Shown: piece by piece, positions 49,100 to 60,920 of the stretch
Numbering within the stretch: position 1 is the first letter of the stretch
How the letters are laid out: every line of letters starts with the position of its first letter
Assembly (NCBI RefSeq): GCF_028858725.1
Contig: NC_084759.1
Span: forward strand, 92,772,362-92,836,361
Source: Colius striatus
Lineage: Eukaryota; Chordata; Aves; Coliiformes; Coliidae
Reading direction: 5' to 3'
Length of the DNA: 64,000 nt
The notes under the pieces: model-generated
What the model saw: the letters and a program-made list of their open reading frames with translations, nothing else
Database searches by the model: none
Told to the model about the DNA's origin: nothing
Position numbers and translations under genes: made by a program

Positions 49100-50820
49100 C
49101 CTGACTCTACAGGAGATAATTCATGCTGGATGTTTTCCATGCTTATTTTTAATTAATACCAGTCCTCGAGATAGGTAAGATTAGGAGAATTAACCCATGA
49201 AATCCAAACATCTCTATAAATTTTCTGTTGTCATAAGTAAACTATAATGCTACTGTGGAAGTTCAGCAATTACAGCATGTTGCCTCTTCTGCAATTATTT
49301 TGGGGAGCTCTTAATATAAACTATATGCAACGTGGAAGCTGTACCAACAGTTTCATCTTGTGAATTGCAGGGTCGCTAAAACAGAATTGGTGTTCCTCAG
49401 ATCTTGAAAAACTTTGGTAGCCCATGTGAACCAGCAAGGAGCTCTGTGCCACCGAAATACAAAGTAGCTTTCTGTTTAATTTTGATTGTCAACATGAGCA
49501 GTGCCAGAGGGATTGGAAAGACACAGTGAACAGGCAGACAAGAGGCATGGGTTGCTTTTCACACTCTCCTCTGTACTTGTTGGAGCCATCTAACTTTCCT
49601 GACTCTCTTGCCATATTACCTACACAGACTGCTTTCTTTTGGGTGCTTTTCAGCTCCCCAGCCTGGCTGTGTGTTGGAGTGGTATCCTGATGGTCTTTTG
49701 GTGTGTCCACGTGCCAGCTGCCACACTACACACTATGTTTGGGAAGAAGCCACAGAGTGTCAGTCCGACAGCCGTCCTACTGGGGGCCAGTCCCTGCACA
49801 GCAGCCTGTGGTTCAGCAGCACCCACCTCACAAGTTACAGATGCAGCCCTTGGTAGCAGTCAATTGTTCATCTGTAAGGAGAAAACAACCTGGAACCACA
49901 GTTACTTGTTTGCTTCCACCCTCAACTTCTGTAGATTTTCAGTGAACACCAGGGACCTAAACAGCACTTAAAAAGCTGTTGCTTAAGCTTGCTATTACAC
50001 CTTACTTTATTTAAACTAACTCCCTTTTCAAATTATCAGTTGTATGGTATAGTTTTAGCTTGACTTGTTATTGTAGCCCAATAACTGCTGTTTCTCGGTT
50101 TCTCGCCAGATTTCAACCAACCTTTTACCGTGTGCCTAAGATGTGATTATTTTTGCCATTTTTAATGGCTTTTCAAGCCATAGTTCCTTTAGCTGTTGGT
50201 GATGCAGTTGTCAAGGCCCCTTCCTTCTTTATTCTCCAGCTATTTCTGGCCACCACAAAACCCAGACCATACAATTTGTTACCCTGGAGTAACTTTTTCT
50301 AAGTACTTCTTTTAAACTTTTCAGAAAACTTTCTCCTTAGAAAAGTGGGATGTATTTCATTGCTTGCTTAGGGTCAAATGTTACTGGGCAAATTGTGACA
50401 GTCTAAGAGACTGTTAGTAGCATCTTGATTATGCCAATGACATTTCTTACTTCAGGAGAGTCCTGATCTAATAAGACAACATCTGTTACCATCCTAAGGG
50501 AAACCATTAAAAACTGTATGTCAGCTGCATAGCAATTTTAATTATAGCAGTGACAAGTACAATTATGCTACCCTTTATATAGGGGAAAAAAATCTGTCAG
50601 AAAGATAAGACAAAAGGTTGGGAGTTAATTATTTCTTGCTAAATTAATGTTCTGGGATCCAGAGCAAAATCATTAACCTGGCAGTATTTTGGTCATTAAA
50701 ATTTCTTAGTTTATTTCTTAGTAATTCTTGTTACACAAGAGTACTTAATTTCATTAAATAATGCATATTGTTAGTATACAAATACACTATTGGTGCATTT
50801 TAAGTGGTATATACTTAGTG
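49100..50820. other. Non-coding DNA upstream of ETS2
   Basis: No exon, repeat or RNA gene could be supported. ORFs of up to 110 codons at about 49608-49971 overlap each other in several frames and show no protein motif. Confidence 0.5.
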
Positions 50821-51155
50821 GGCTGGAGCACATGATAGATGAGGAGGGGCTGAGGGAACTCAGTTTCCTTAGGTTGGAGAGGAGCAGACTGATGGGAAAT
50901 GTTGTTGCTATTTTCAATTTATAGCAACGTTATAGCAAAGAAAAAGCCAGAGTCTTCCAGAGGTGCAGAACTGCAGCAGGGGAAATGCCAGCTGGATATT
51001 TGGAAAGAAATGTTTCTGATGGGAGTGAAAGCTTTATCTGTGGAGATTCTCTGATCTTGACAGGCCAAAGCCTTGAACAATCCCAGCAGAAGATTGGAAT
51101 AAAGATCTGCTTCTCTCCTCTCCAGCCCAAGTCACTCTATAATTCTATGATCCCT
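50821..51155 (+). mobile_element. CR1 LINE 3' fragment
   Basis: Forward-oriented, diverged CR1. 'gctggagcacatgatagatg', 'ctgagggaactcagtttcct', 'aggttggagaggagcagact' and the final 'ctataattctatgatcc' keep the CR1 order and octamer tail. The middle is degenerate. Confidence 0.78.
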
Positions 51156-53875
51156 CTGCACTGCTCATTTTCAGAATGTAATATCTTTAAGCTAAAGAGT
51201 CAAAAAACCCCCAGGCTTTAGTTTGTTTTCCTTCTGCAGTATCCCTGTATGTTTTTCTCTGGTTTAGGAATCGTCCATCCTCCTCAAAATTTCTTTAGCT
51301 CTTACCTGTGGTTTTATGCATGTGGGCATGCTGTCTACTTAGAGAGATAAAAGGAGGATTCTCTTTAAACTTCAGAATAATCATGTTATCAGCACCATGC
51401 CACAAACTTTTGATATTTTTATTGTTGTTGCAGACCTACTGATGTTTTCTTCTTTTTAAGCTTTTTCCTATTTTTTTAGGAATGACTGCAAAGCCATTGT
51501 ACTGGTTTTCTGAGTTAGACCAGATAAGACTTTTTTCAATCCTTCTTGCTCATAAATTACTTGTTCAAAAGAGGATCCACACTGTGAGTGCTAAGGGATT
51601 GGTTTTTATTTTTTCAATTACCTTTCTCTGCATTGACATCTCAGGAATACCCTCCTGTAGTGAACTGAGGTAAAAGAACTTCTTAGATTCTTTCTAAGTA
51701 TGTAAGTACGTGACATTTTACATTGAAAGCAATGGATGGTTGTTTGAGAGGATAATTTGAACCCATATTTGTGATTTGAGCAGCTCATTGCTGGTTTGGA
51801 GTTCATTGTCAAATATGGAGAGGAGGAAAAGAGCAGCAGCTGATGGTCAGGGCATGCCAGGGAAGGACTTCACTCAGCATCCATGAATTGTATTCTCACT
51901 GGGTCAACAGAGAGGGGGAATAAAATCCTAAAAATGCAGAGGTCTAAAGCATCGAGAGGGAATGCAAGACTGCAGGTATGTGGAAGAGCTGCATTGCAGC
52001 CAGTGCTCTGGAGCATCTATGACTTACTCCTCCAGAATTCCTCTTGCGCCACGGGAGAGGACACACAGGAGTGAAAACCATGTCGTGCTGTCAAAGTATG
52101 CGTGGCTCACTCATCTGCATGTTGGCTCAACTCCTCTGCCTGAGTATGTTTGGAGTGCACGTGTCCCTCCTTCTCCTCTTCCTCCTGCTACTGCTGTGGA
52201 GAGCAGTGGTGTGGACATGCAGGACTGGAACAGCCCTTGCTGGGGGAGCCCCACGGGTGTCTGGTGGGCCTACTCCTCCCACTCTTCCTCACATCCCTGG
52301 AGTACCAGGGATGCTTCCCTGTTTATTTGCATTTGGTAGCATAAATAAACAGAGTCGGCCTGAATTTGAAAGAAAAGGCTGTATATTTGTGCCCCGAAAG
52401 ACAATTAACAATGAAGCTCCAGTAGTGACCATCTGTAAGATCACAGCATAAAGGGTCTCAGGAAATAACGTCTTTGAAAAATAAAGGCCCAGCAATCTCA
52501 GTTTGAAATAGCAACTTCAAACAAGACGCTATTATGATTGAAACAAAGGATGGAACTCATTGACTCTACCATTCAAACACAGCTAAGCCAAAATATTTAT
52601 ACTGGGTGTGAGAAAGGAGGGGTATCAAACGACCTTTCCCTTAAATGTATATTCTTTGCTGTTAAAATAAAGCACTGCAGATTGTCCCCACCAAAAAGTT
52701 CTCCCCATGGTGTTTTGATGCACAAAGTGTGACCAGGATAATTTCTGCAAAGGCATCTTGGTGAGTCACAAAGTATAGCAAATTATTCATGTGCATGTCA
52801 TTATTCTGAGCACATGTAAACCAACATTAATAATTACTGCAGAGAAATAAAATACTATGTCAAGGTTCTGTCAGCATGTTTGAGCAATAACAGAAATTGC
52901 CACACTTTGCCCATAAAATGCTGCATTTCACCTTCATAAAACCAAAGGAAATTAAGTAAACTGCCAGCTCTGTAAAGTATAAAAATGTGAAGTCTTTACG
53001 CTTCTGATTTTTTAATTAAGTGAAAATGTTAGAAGAATGCCTCAAATACTGCTGCCAGCAGGCAAGACAGATGCCTAACACATGAACTGTAGGATGATGT
53101 CTCATATGATGGAAAAACCTAAGCCTTTACCTTTTTTACTAAAAGCGGAAGATTAGTTGTTAAACTAGCTAGTGCTTAGGAGATTGCTCATAACATTTTG
53201 GGTGTATTTAATTCATTTCATGCAGTTTGAGGCATAAAATAAAAAGCACATGTTAATATTTTAAGGCCAAGTGTATTCAGAAGCAGCAGAATTTAATAAT
53301 TGCTTTTGGATGACCGTGTTCAAAAAGGTACACTTGAGATTCCTTTAGCAACAGAGCTTTTTCTTTGATTCTCTGCATTTCACGTACTGCTGGTTTCACT
53401 TGAGAACTACATTGCTGGTGCACAGGCTTCTCCTGTTTAACTCATTGCTATGATATGCCCTTCATCACCACATCTGGCCTCCCACGTATATGGGCAGCAG
53501 CATGCCTCTCTTACCAGTAAGGGCAGTACTTCATCTTGCGAAGGTTTTGTGTTGTTCTTCTATGGCTGTAAAAGTTGCGAGCTGGCACTTAGCAAGTTAT
53601 CACAACTATTAAAAAATTTACATTAGTCCTAAGTATATTGATAAGGATATTTCCATCACAGAATATGAGAGCTCATTGCTAGGAAGCCTTGCTGCTCTTG
53701 TACTTCTGTAAGTGGGAATTATCTGTGTGAGTACTGGGTATATTTTTGGAACAATGTCATTTTTTTTAATATACCCCTCTGTGTGAGTGTCCAAGCTCCA
53801 GCATAATAGAATTTGATCATCTTTCATGTTTTCTCTTGCCTTCTTTATTATTCTCAATCCATTTCATTCTCACAG
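51156..53875. other. Non-coding DNA, no gene seen
   Basis: No supportable exon. The ORFs at about 51962-52451 overlap in three frames and show no recognisable domain; their leucine-rich run comes from CT-rich sequence near 52160-52195. The stretch 52990-53340 is AT-rich with TTAATTAAG and repeated ATTTAAT-type words. Confidence 0.5.
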
Positions 53876-53960
53876 AGTCATAGAATCTTAAGGGTTGGAA
53901 GGGACCTCGAAAGGTCATCTAGTCCAACCCCATATCTAGTCCTTTACCTTCCAGAGCAAA
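53876..53960 (-). mobile_element. CR1 LINE 3' end fragment
   Basis: Reverse-oriented CR1 tail: 'agtcatagaatctta', then 'gggttggaagggacctcgaa', 'aggtcatctagtccaacccc'. It is the least diverged CR1 3' signature in the window but only about 85 bp long. Confidence 0.9.
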
Positions 53961-56900
53961 TTCCCAGTTTTCTTTTTCATTTCATTTAACTTTGTGTAGC
54001 AAGCAACACTAGACAAGTACTGGGCAGTAGCAGAACTTGCAGCACAGAAAGTGAATAGTCATATCTAACTGTTTATTTCTTTCTGGCAGAAAACACCATG
54101 ATTTCATCCACGTGTCTTTCTTACTGCATGCTTAGTGTGTATACACATCCTTACGTAAAGAACAGCAAGGAGTCTCATTGTGGTCTGTGAATATCTCTGT
54201 TTCGCAGTATTTTCAAATTCATTCAGGGCCTGACAGGGGCTACTTGCTGGGACCTCCAGGACATGCATTTTTCAGTACTAAAAGTGAGGGAGAAGTTACT
54301 GGCCTCTTTCTTGACCTAAGCAACAATGCAGGCCTAGACCACTGTAGTCAAGATCATTCAGCCTACTCTGTCTAAAGTGTCCAGGGCAAAAAATCAGTTT
54401 TTAGTGGCCTTGACTAAAATAACATCTATGTGAGATCTATATCCCATCTTCTTGACCTGCACTTCTGTTGGAGGACTGTTCAGGCTCTCATATCTTGAGG
54501 AATTTAACCCCAATCTCACAGAAGCAGGAAAAGGAAAGGAAATGCCAGCTTTAGCCCTAAGTGGATGGATATATTGTTGTGTCCACTGATGCATGCATTG
54601 GTAGACTTGGAAAACCGTCTTGATTCATACACATCTTCTCTGTAAAGCACTGCTCCTTCTTAGCCAAGTTGGCTGTCTTTTGCTTCCCCAGGGGCATAAT
54701 GTCAAATTAGTCATTTTTACAAGAGAAGGAAGCTTTATAACAGCCACAGCATACCGTTTTCTGGAACACTGACAAGATAAATTCCCCTTATATGAATATA
54801 AGCAGCAGTCACTGTACCTCCTATCCTGTATTATTTTTTTCTCTTTCTTTCTTTTACTTTCTTTCTTTTTTTTTTTTTTACAATGCAACAGGTGTAATGC
54901 CTGTATCTGTTATCGGTATGCAATATGGTTTAAGCAAACACCCAGTTGCTCACGTTGTCTAGGTGTTGCATGTAGCCTGTTAGTCATACTGTCTAGTGCT
55001 TATCAGACGGCAAAAAAACAACATTTGAGATGAATCATTAAGATTAATTAAAGAATATCTTTGTCATAATAGCAAATGAGGGAGAAACATGGAAGGGACG
55101 GGCGGGGGTATGTCTAATATTTGAAAAGAACAGATGACATATCCTGTATACCAGGGATGTTGAAAACAATACTGTTTGTAAGAGCATTATTAGCAGAGCA
55201 AAAAATAGAGCTTAGTTGTGTTGATCGACCCTAGTAAGCAAATTCTGTATTTGGAGCTTGAAATAATGAGCTTTTGGTGGGAGGAAGTGGACTATAGGGT
55301 ATCAAGGATGATGATATCCACACCAATGTCAAGATGGGGCCAAACCGTAAGTCTTGCTTCACCCTATGTGTGGCTTTGTTAGTGGCAGAAACCCCAGGGC
55401 ACTGTAGTTCCCCCCCCGCCCCGCCCTGCTAGCAATGGCCTCAGCAAAACAGACATTCCTGGAGGGTGTGACATATCCCTGTCCTGTCTGACTGTGGCTG
55501 TCTAGCCCTGCATGAAGCCCCAGTGCTGCAAGCGCTCTGCAGGGCCTTAACAACAGATGGTACCAAAACCACCACCTCTGTGTCAAAACTGGCGAGCGAG
55601 CTCTCCAAGGGGGACAGCCTCTGCTGGGCTGGCATAAAACAAGGGGGAAATAATTTTCTTAGCCCATGAGAATCTGCTGGAGCTTAGGCACTGAGATTTT
55701 TTCCCCCATGGGAACAACAAATCCAGTCTCAAAAATACTTTGTCAATTGTACTTTGTAAAAAAAACCTATATAAAAACAAAGCAAGAACTAGCCATCGTT
55801 GATCAAACCCTTGCATTCTTTTTGCTCCTGCCTTTTTAAACAAACAAACAAACAACAGACATGTTTTTATTTTAAATTGTCTTCTTTTACAAACAATGGT
55901 TTTGGTGGAGCTCTGGACACATCAAGCAAAGGCTTCAACTTGTGGGAGAACACTGTAGGCAGTTCCTCTCCACACAAATCTCCATGTAGCTTTTTCCCTA
56001 ACAGCATGAATTCCCTTCTGTGGGCCAGATGTGCTTTTCTCCTCATACAGATGAGTGTTTCCATATCTGAGGAGCTGGTCCTGCTGACAGCACTGAGATT
56101 TCTGGAGTCGCTTGCAAGTGTGAAGTGTATTTCTCTCTGGCCTTTGGCAGATAAGCAGCCATAGGAATTTGTTACTTGTGCCTTTTCCCAGCATTGGAAA
56201 TCCTTTAATTAGGGGAGAAAAATCTGTCCACATAATTTCTTTTTTTTTCTGTGGTGCAATCTGTTCCCTTTGTCTCAATACAAACTGTTTTTCTTAACAA
56301 GTCTGATTTATAAAGAAAGCTGATGCTTGCCCTGAAGTGTTTAAATGAGCATACATATTCTGCTATGATCATTAAGATAATCATTCATTTACTTTTTTAT
56401 CAATGTCATCCAAATAATTGCTACTCACATCACAGCTTTAACTCTGCTCACGTATGGAAACTGAACTTTGGAAGCAATACACTCTTGGATCTCACTCAGG
56501 TGAGCTCTGCTGATTTCCATCAGGTTTCTTTAAGCAGAAGTTGTATTGCTTTTAATGCTTCTAAGTAGACCCAGGAGAAACTTAACTGTTGCATGGAGCT
56601 CTTATCTCATGGGAACACACTCCTTGGTCATGCAGGGGAAAAAAATGAACAGATTTTAGAAGACAGAGATTTTGATCTCACCTTCTTTAAATTCCTTCCG
56701 TGCTATCACAGAAACCTACTTTCCTGGGAACCCACGCCAAGCGCATGCCAGGCTTTAAGGTTGTCAGTCATCTTTAAATGCCCTTTCCCTGCATTTGAAT
56801 CCTCTGTCCCTTCCCAATATTTTTGCAGCTTGCAGCCCTGCATCAGGCTGGTTGAGCTGTTGCTGCTTGACACTAGCAACTTCCAAACACCAAATGCATT

Positions 56901-59900
56901 TGAGACAGTGCTGTGAAGATGCTCCCCAAAAGAGACTTGATGGACTCTCACTCATGAGGGCCAGCATTTCTGTAGCAGCAGTGTCTGCTATTATTAATTT
57001 ATAAGAAAAAAAAATGTTGAAGTGTGTATAAAATGTCCTGTAAGTAATGCATCTGCTTCTCACATCAGACACTTTGATAATAAAAGCTTCCCTCACTTTC
57101 TTTAGGTCTCTGTATCCCATGTTGCTACACGCTCCGGTGGAGAGTTTTGTAACTGAGAAAGAGGTGAAGAGCTCCTAAATGAACACACTTCACTCCTTTT
57201 GCTGCTTTCAAGGATATTAAAAACACTTAAAGGAATTTAGTTTTTCTAGGATATTTCCTTCTTCCACTTTTGTATGTATGTATATGTATGTATACGCAAA
57301 TACTTGGTTGTATGGGTTCACGCTTTCTCTGCAAGGATGTGTTTTAACTTGGATTTAGCTTAAGGAAATGAGAGTCACGGAGTCACTCAACCATTTTTTC
57401 TTCTGGCTTCCTGTTTCCCCAAACAACTTTTGAACTCTTTTATCAAGTTTAACCAAAGCTGGGAATGGTCTCATGATTTGAGAGAAATAAAGTTCTTACG
57501 TGTCTTAGAAAGAAGTGGCAGCAGAGTAGATAAAAGACACTAGAGCTAGTGTCCCCACGGAGGCAGAAATGTGGGCTTAACTGCATTTGTTTCCAAAGAA
57601 TCACACAAGAAATAAATCCTATTAACAAGAACTTCTGATGAGAACTCACATCTTACTAGGTTTGATATATGTGTTTGTATCTTATTAGAGATGAGATAAG
57701 GCACCCTGAGTTTGAAGTCACGGGAGCCAGATGTCATTTGTTCTCCTCGCAGAACAACTTGTTTCTTTCGTAAAGTGTAATATTTACTTCTATTTGGTGG
57801 TTTCTCACCACTGCTTAGGCCCTGTCTGAGTCAGCTGTCTTGTGGAGATATTTGGTGTGATATGAGAGGAGATCCGTGTTGCTGTTTTAGTGTTGTCTGA
57901 AGAGCAGAGCTGCTAGGATCAGCCTTGAATTCACTGCCAGGCCTACAAGTGGTAGGGCTGGATGACTCCCAGGCTTCACAGGGAGATGCCAAATGGACCT
58001 GCTCCTGTGCAAACAATATCAATAGTGACTGAAAGTCATGACTGTCTGAAGGCTATTCAAACTCTATTAATTAGTGAGTTGGCAGCTTCATTTGGGAACC
58101 TATTTGGCAAATAGCCACTGCTATTGATACTCAGGTTTGCCAGATCTTACCAGGAATGAACAAGCAGGCATGGGAAATGGGCACCTATCCATCCCTAGAG
58201 AGTGAATCAGATGTCTTGTTTCATTTCAGGAAGACCATTAATGCAATCTTTTGCTTTGCTGCTTTTGTTTTGTTTTGTTTTTCGTTTTTCTTTGTGTGCC
58301 AGATCTGTAAGTAACATGGGGATCTCACACTAGAAATCCCAGTAAGAACAGTGTCAGAGTACTCTCCATGCTCTCCTCTCTGCTGTGGCAGTCTTCTGGA
58401 TTTCAAATCTCCCTACCTAAATCTTACCACTTTACCATGTTCCTGGTATTTTGGTAATGGATGGTGTGTCATATGTATTCATTATGGAGAGTACTTTCCA
58501 TACCCAGTAGTGCTGGCTTAGGAGATACATTCAGTTTTCTGATATTTGGGATACTAATCATGCAGGTGATGGTCTCAAGTGATTTAAGTATGTGTGCTTA
58601 ACAGTGTAGAACTTGGCACCCACACCTCTTTTGTCTTTGTGTTTAAAAAATATATCTTTACCAGTTATGATTTTGACATCTTTTGCAAACAGTAAATTTA
58701 GAAACAAACTTTGTAAAGCTCTTAACCCAAATCTTCCTTATAAACTGCAAAGGTCAAATTAGCAGTTATGCTCTGTATTTGTTTTCCTCTTCCAAGTCTC
58801 AATTTTCAAGTTTGCTTTTCCTCCCAGAGACTCTGTGAGGTTCTTAGTTAGGTCAGGTTTTGTACAAGCAAAGCAATCTGCTTCTTTTCCAGAGACCTGC
58901 TTTCTAGTTTAAAGAAGACAGTGTATTGCAGGAGTAGCTTGTACTTTTTAATGCATGACAGGTTCCAAGACAAGGTTTAGAGGAGAAGTGAATTAATTCA
59001 TACAGGATGCCAACTTGCTCTCTAACTCCATTATTTAAACCATATTTTTTGTGCCCTCCAGAAAAAACTCATTAGATAACGAGCTGCTTTGAATTTTTTC
59101 ATGTGGAAGAAGCAGCAAAGTCATTCCGGTCTGGAGTGCTGTGGGACCAGGTGAGAAGGCACAAAAGCAGGCATGTAGGAAGGACTAAGTCTGATGAATC
59201 ATGCCTCTAGTAAGGGCTGGAAGCCTGTGGCTAATGTGATGTAAAGCCTTGGGGAAAAATGTGTTGAAGTGACAAACCATGAAAGTGGCAGCATTTTCAG
59301 AGCAGTTTGTGTGAGGAAGGGTTGAAGATGGAAGAGACAGAGAAAAGACTGCAACAGTTCAAAGCAAAGAGAAATGTCAGTTTGAAGAATTGTGTCTCCT
59401 TATTGCTCCTCCATGGGATACTGGTTTAAAGCCCAGCAATAGTTAAATGAAGCCTGTTTTACTGTGTCTCTCTGATGGATTCATAATTAATCCAAGCTTC
59501 ACAAGGTTTCTTTTTCAGTGAGGACACTGACAAGGTTCCTCTCCCCTAGCCAGTGGCTGATTTTCAGTAGAGATAGGAACCCCTGAGATCTATCCTTTTC
59601 CACATGTGACCGCAGTTGGCTAGAGTGTCAAAATTTATTAAAGATAAACACAGTCACTTCAGTCATACTGTGATCACTTATTTCCATATAAAAACACGAT
59701 AGAAATAGCAAAATGCCTGAATTTGCTCAACAGCCTTTAAATATCAGTTCAACATACCTCAGTGAATTCTGTACTGTATGTTTCACTTGAAAATAAAGCA
59801 TATTTAACTTTACTCTTTTGAGCTAAAAACATGCCATAAATGGCAAACCGATAGTTAAGAGTTCTGAGAAATGTTGTTAATGTATCGTGCTGTTGGCTAA

Positions 59901-60115
59901 CGTTTTGGTTTCCATATTGGGGCAACACACTGCTTTGGCACTGGTAATGTCTCCTCTGAGAGATGGTGGTACTTCTGAAGGGTGGGTATTTGAACAGACA
60001 GTTTGAATATTTGATAGCATACTCTGAGGTGTTTGAATGAACCAGTGTTTGAAAACAAAATCTATAGGCATGCATCTCTAGGGAATAGTAAACAAAGTTG
60101 GAGTCATTCCTAATT
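53961..60115. other. Non-coding DNA, no gene seen
   Basis: No exon or interspersed repeat was recognised. Simple sequence includes a pyrimidine tract with a T13 run (54837-54880), an A/C-rich 'aaacaaacaaacaaacaa' (55838-55857), a 'gtatgtatgtat' run (57273-57293) and 'gttttgttttgtttt' (58264-58279). Confidence 0.5.
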
Positions 60116-60119
60116 ATTG

Positions 60120-60690
60120 GGATACAGCTCTGTCATCAGCTCCTTCTCTAGATACTATTATTTATAGAAATAATTATTATCCAGCATTTAAACTTGGGAT
60201 GCACACCGTTCTTTAATTGGGGGCTGAACTTGTATTTGGTGATCTGGATTCCTATCCTTACTCATCTGTCTATCATTTATAAAGATTATATATCTGGAAC
60301 GTGACCTGTACATAATTACAATTAATTAAGTCACCAGCAGTATGCTGAAAAACTTGCATGTAAATCAGGGGTTGAATAATTAAAGCAATTAGTTAGAACT
60401 GACTATTTGTAATACGGCTTCTTGAAAATGTGGAATAATTGCTAATCTTCTAGGCAGAGATGGACAGAACATCAGCCTGGTATTTTCTTTTGTAAATATG
60501 AATTAGATGAGGTGGTGTAAGCATGATTTTTTTTTTAATTTTCAGTGGTCACATGAACCAGTAAATAACCTGCAACCCGACGGATCATTTCAAGGGACGA
60601 TAAATTTAAGATGGCCATGTGAATCCGCAAGCTGTTGAAACATTTCCCTCCCTCGGCTTTCATAGTTTTTTATTCATAATCCTTAATTTG
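60120..60690. promoter_or_regulatory. Candidate distal regulatory element, AT-rich
   Basis: The stretch is unusually dense in homeodomain cores (TAATTA, ATTAATTAAG, TAATTGC, ATTAG) and ends in a CpG-containing piece with an AAGATGGCC YY1-like site at about 60609-60617. There are no repeats and no coding potential. Composition and motif clustering resemble conserved non-coding elements near developmental regulators. It lies about 11.5-12 kb upstream of the ETS2 promoter. This is an inference; no conservation data were available. Confidence 0.3.
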
Positions 60691-60714
60691 TGTGGTTGGA
60701 ACAGTGCCACTCGG

Positions 60715-60920
60715 GGAGTAACAGTTCCTCTGCTGCCGGTGCCCGCGTGTACGGCCGTGTACAGGCCGCAGCATGGCAGGCTACCCGTGGGCTCCGTGCC
60801 TCTTCCCTGTTGATTATTTATTTCAGGAGGGAATCTAACGCCCACACACAGCAAACTCACCTCCCCGTCACTGCGCACTCGCTGGCAGGCTGTGACTGCA
60901 GCAAGTGAGCCACGTGTGGG
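60715..60920. promoter_or_regulatory. Isolated CpG-rich patch
   Basis: Roughly a dozen or more CpGs in about 200 bp (CGGGG, GCCGGTGCCCGCG, ACGGCCG, CCACGTG), in a region where CpG is otherwise rare. It ends with an E-box, CACGTG, at 60911-60916. It could be a small promoter, an enhancer core or an unmethylated CNE. No spliceable exon was identified beside it. Confidence 0.35.

Noticed and set aside
48083..49104. Several 70-200 codon ORFs on both strands across 48.1-49.1 kb
   Set aside because: They lie in the CpG island where stops are rare, are low-complexity (Pro, Arg, Ala, Gln runs), and overlap in many frames. Only the frame joined to ETS2 is worth noting.
52044..52451. Leucine-rich ORF resembling a signal peptide
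   Set aside because: The hydrophobic run comes from CT-rich simple sequence; adjacent frames are equally open and no family is recognisable.
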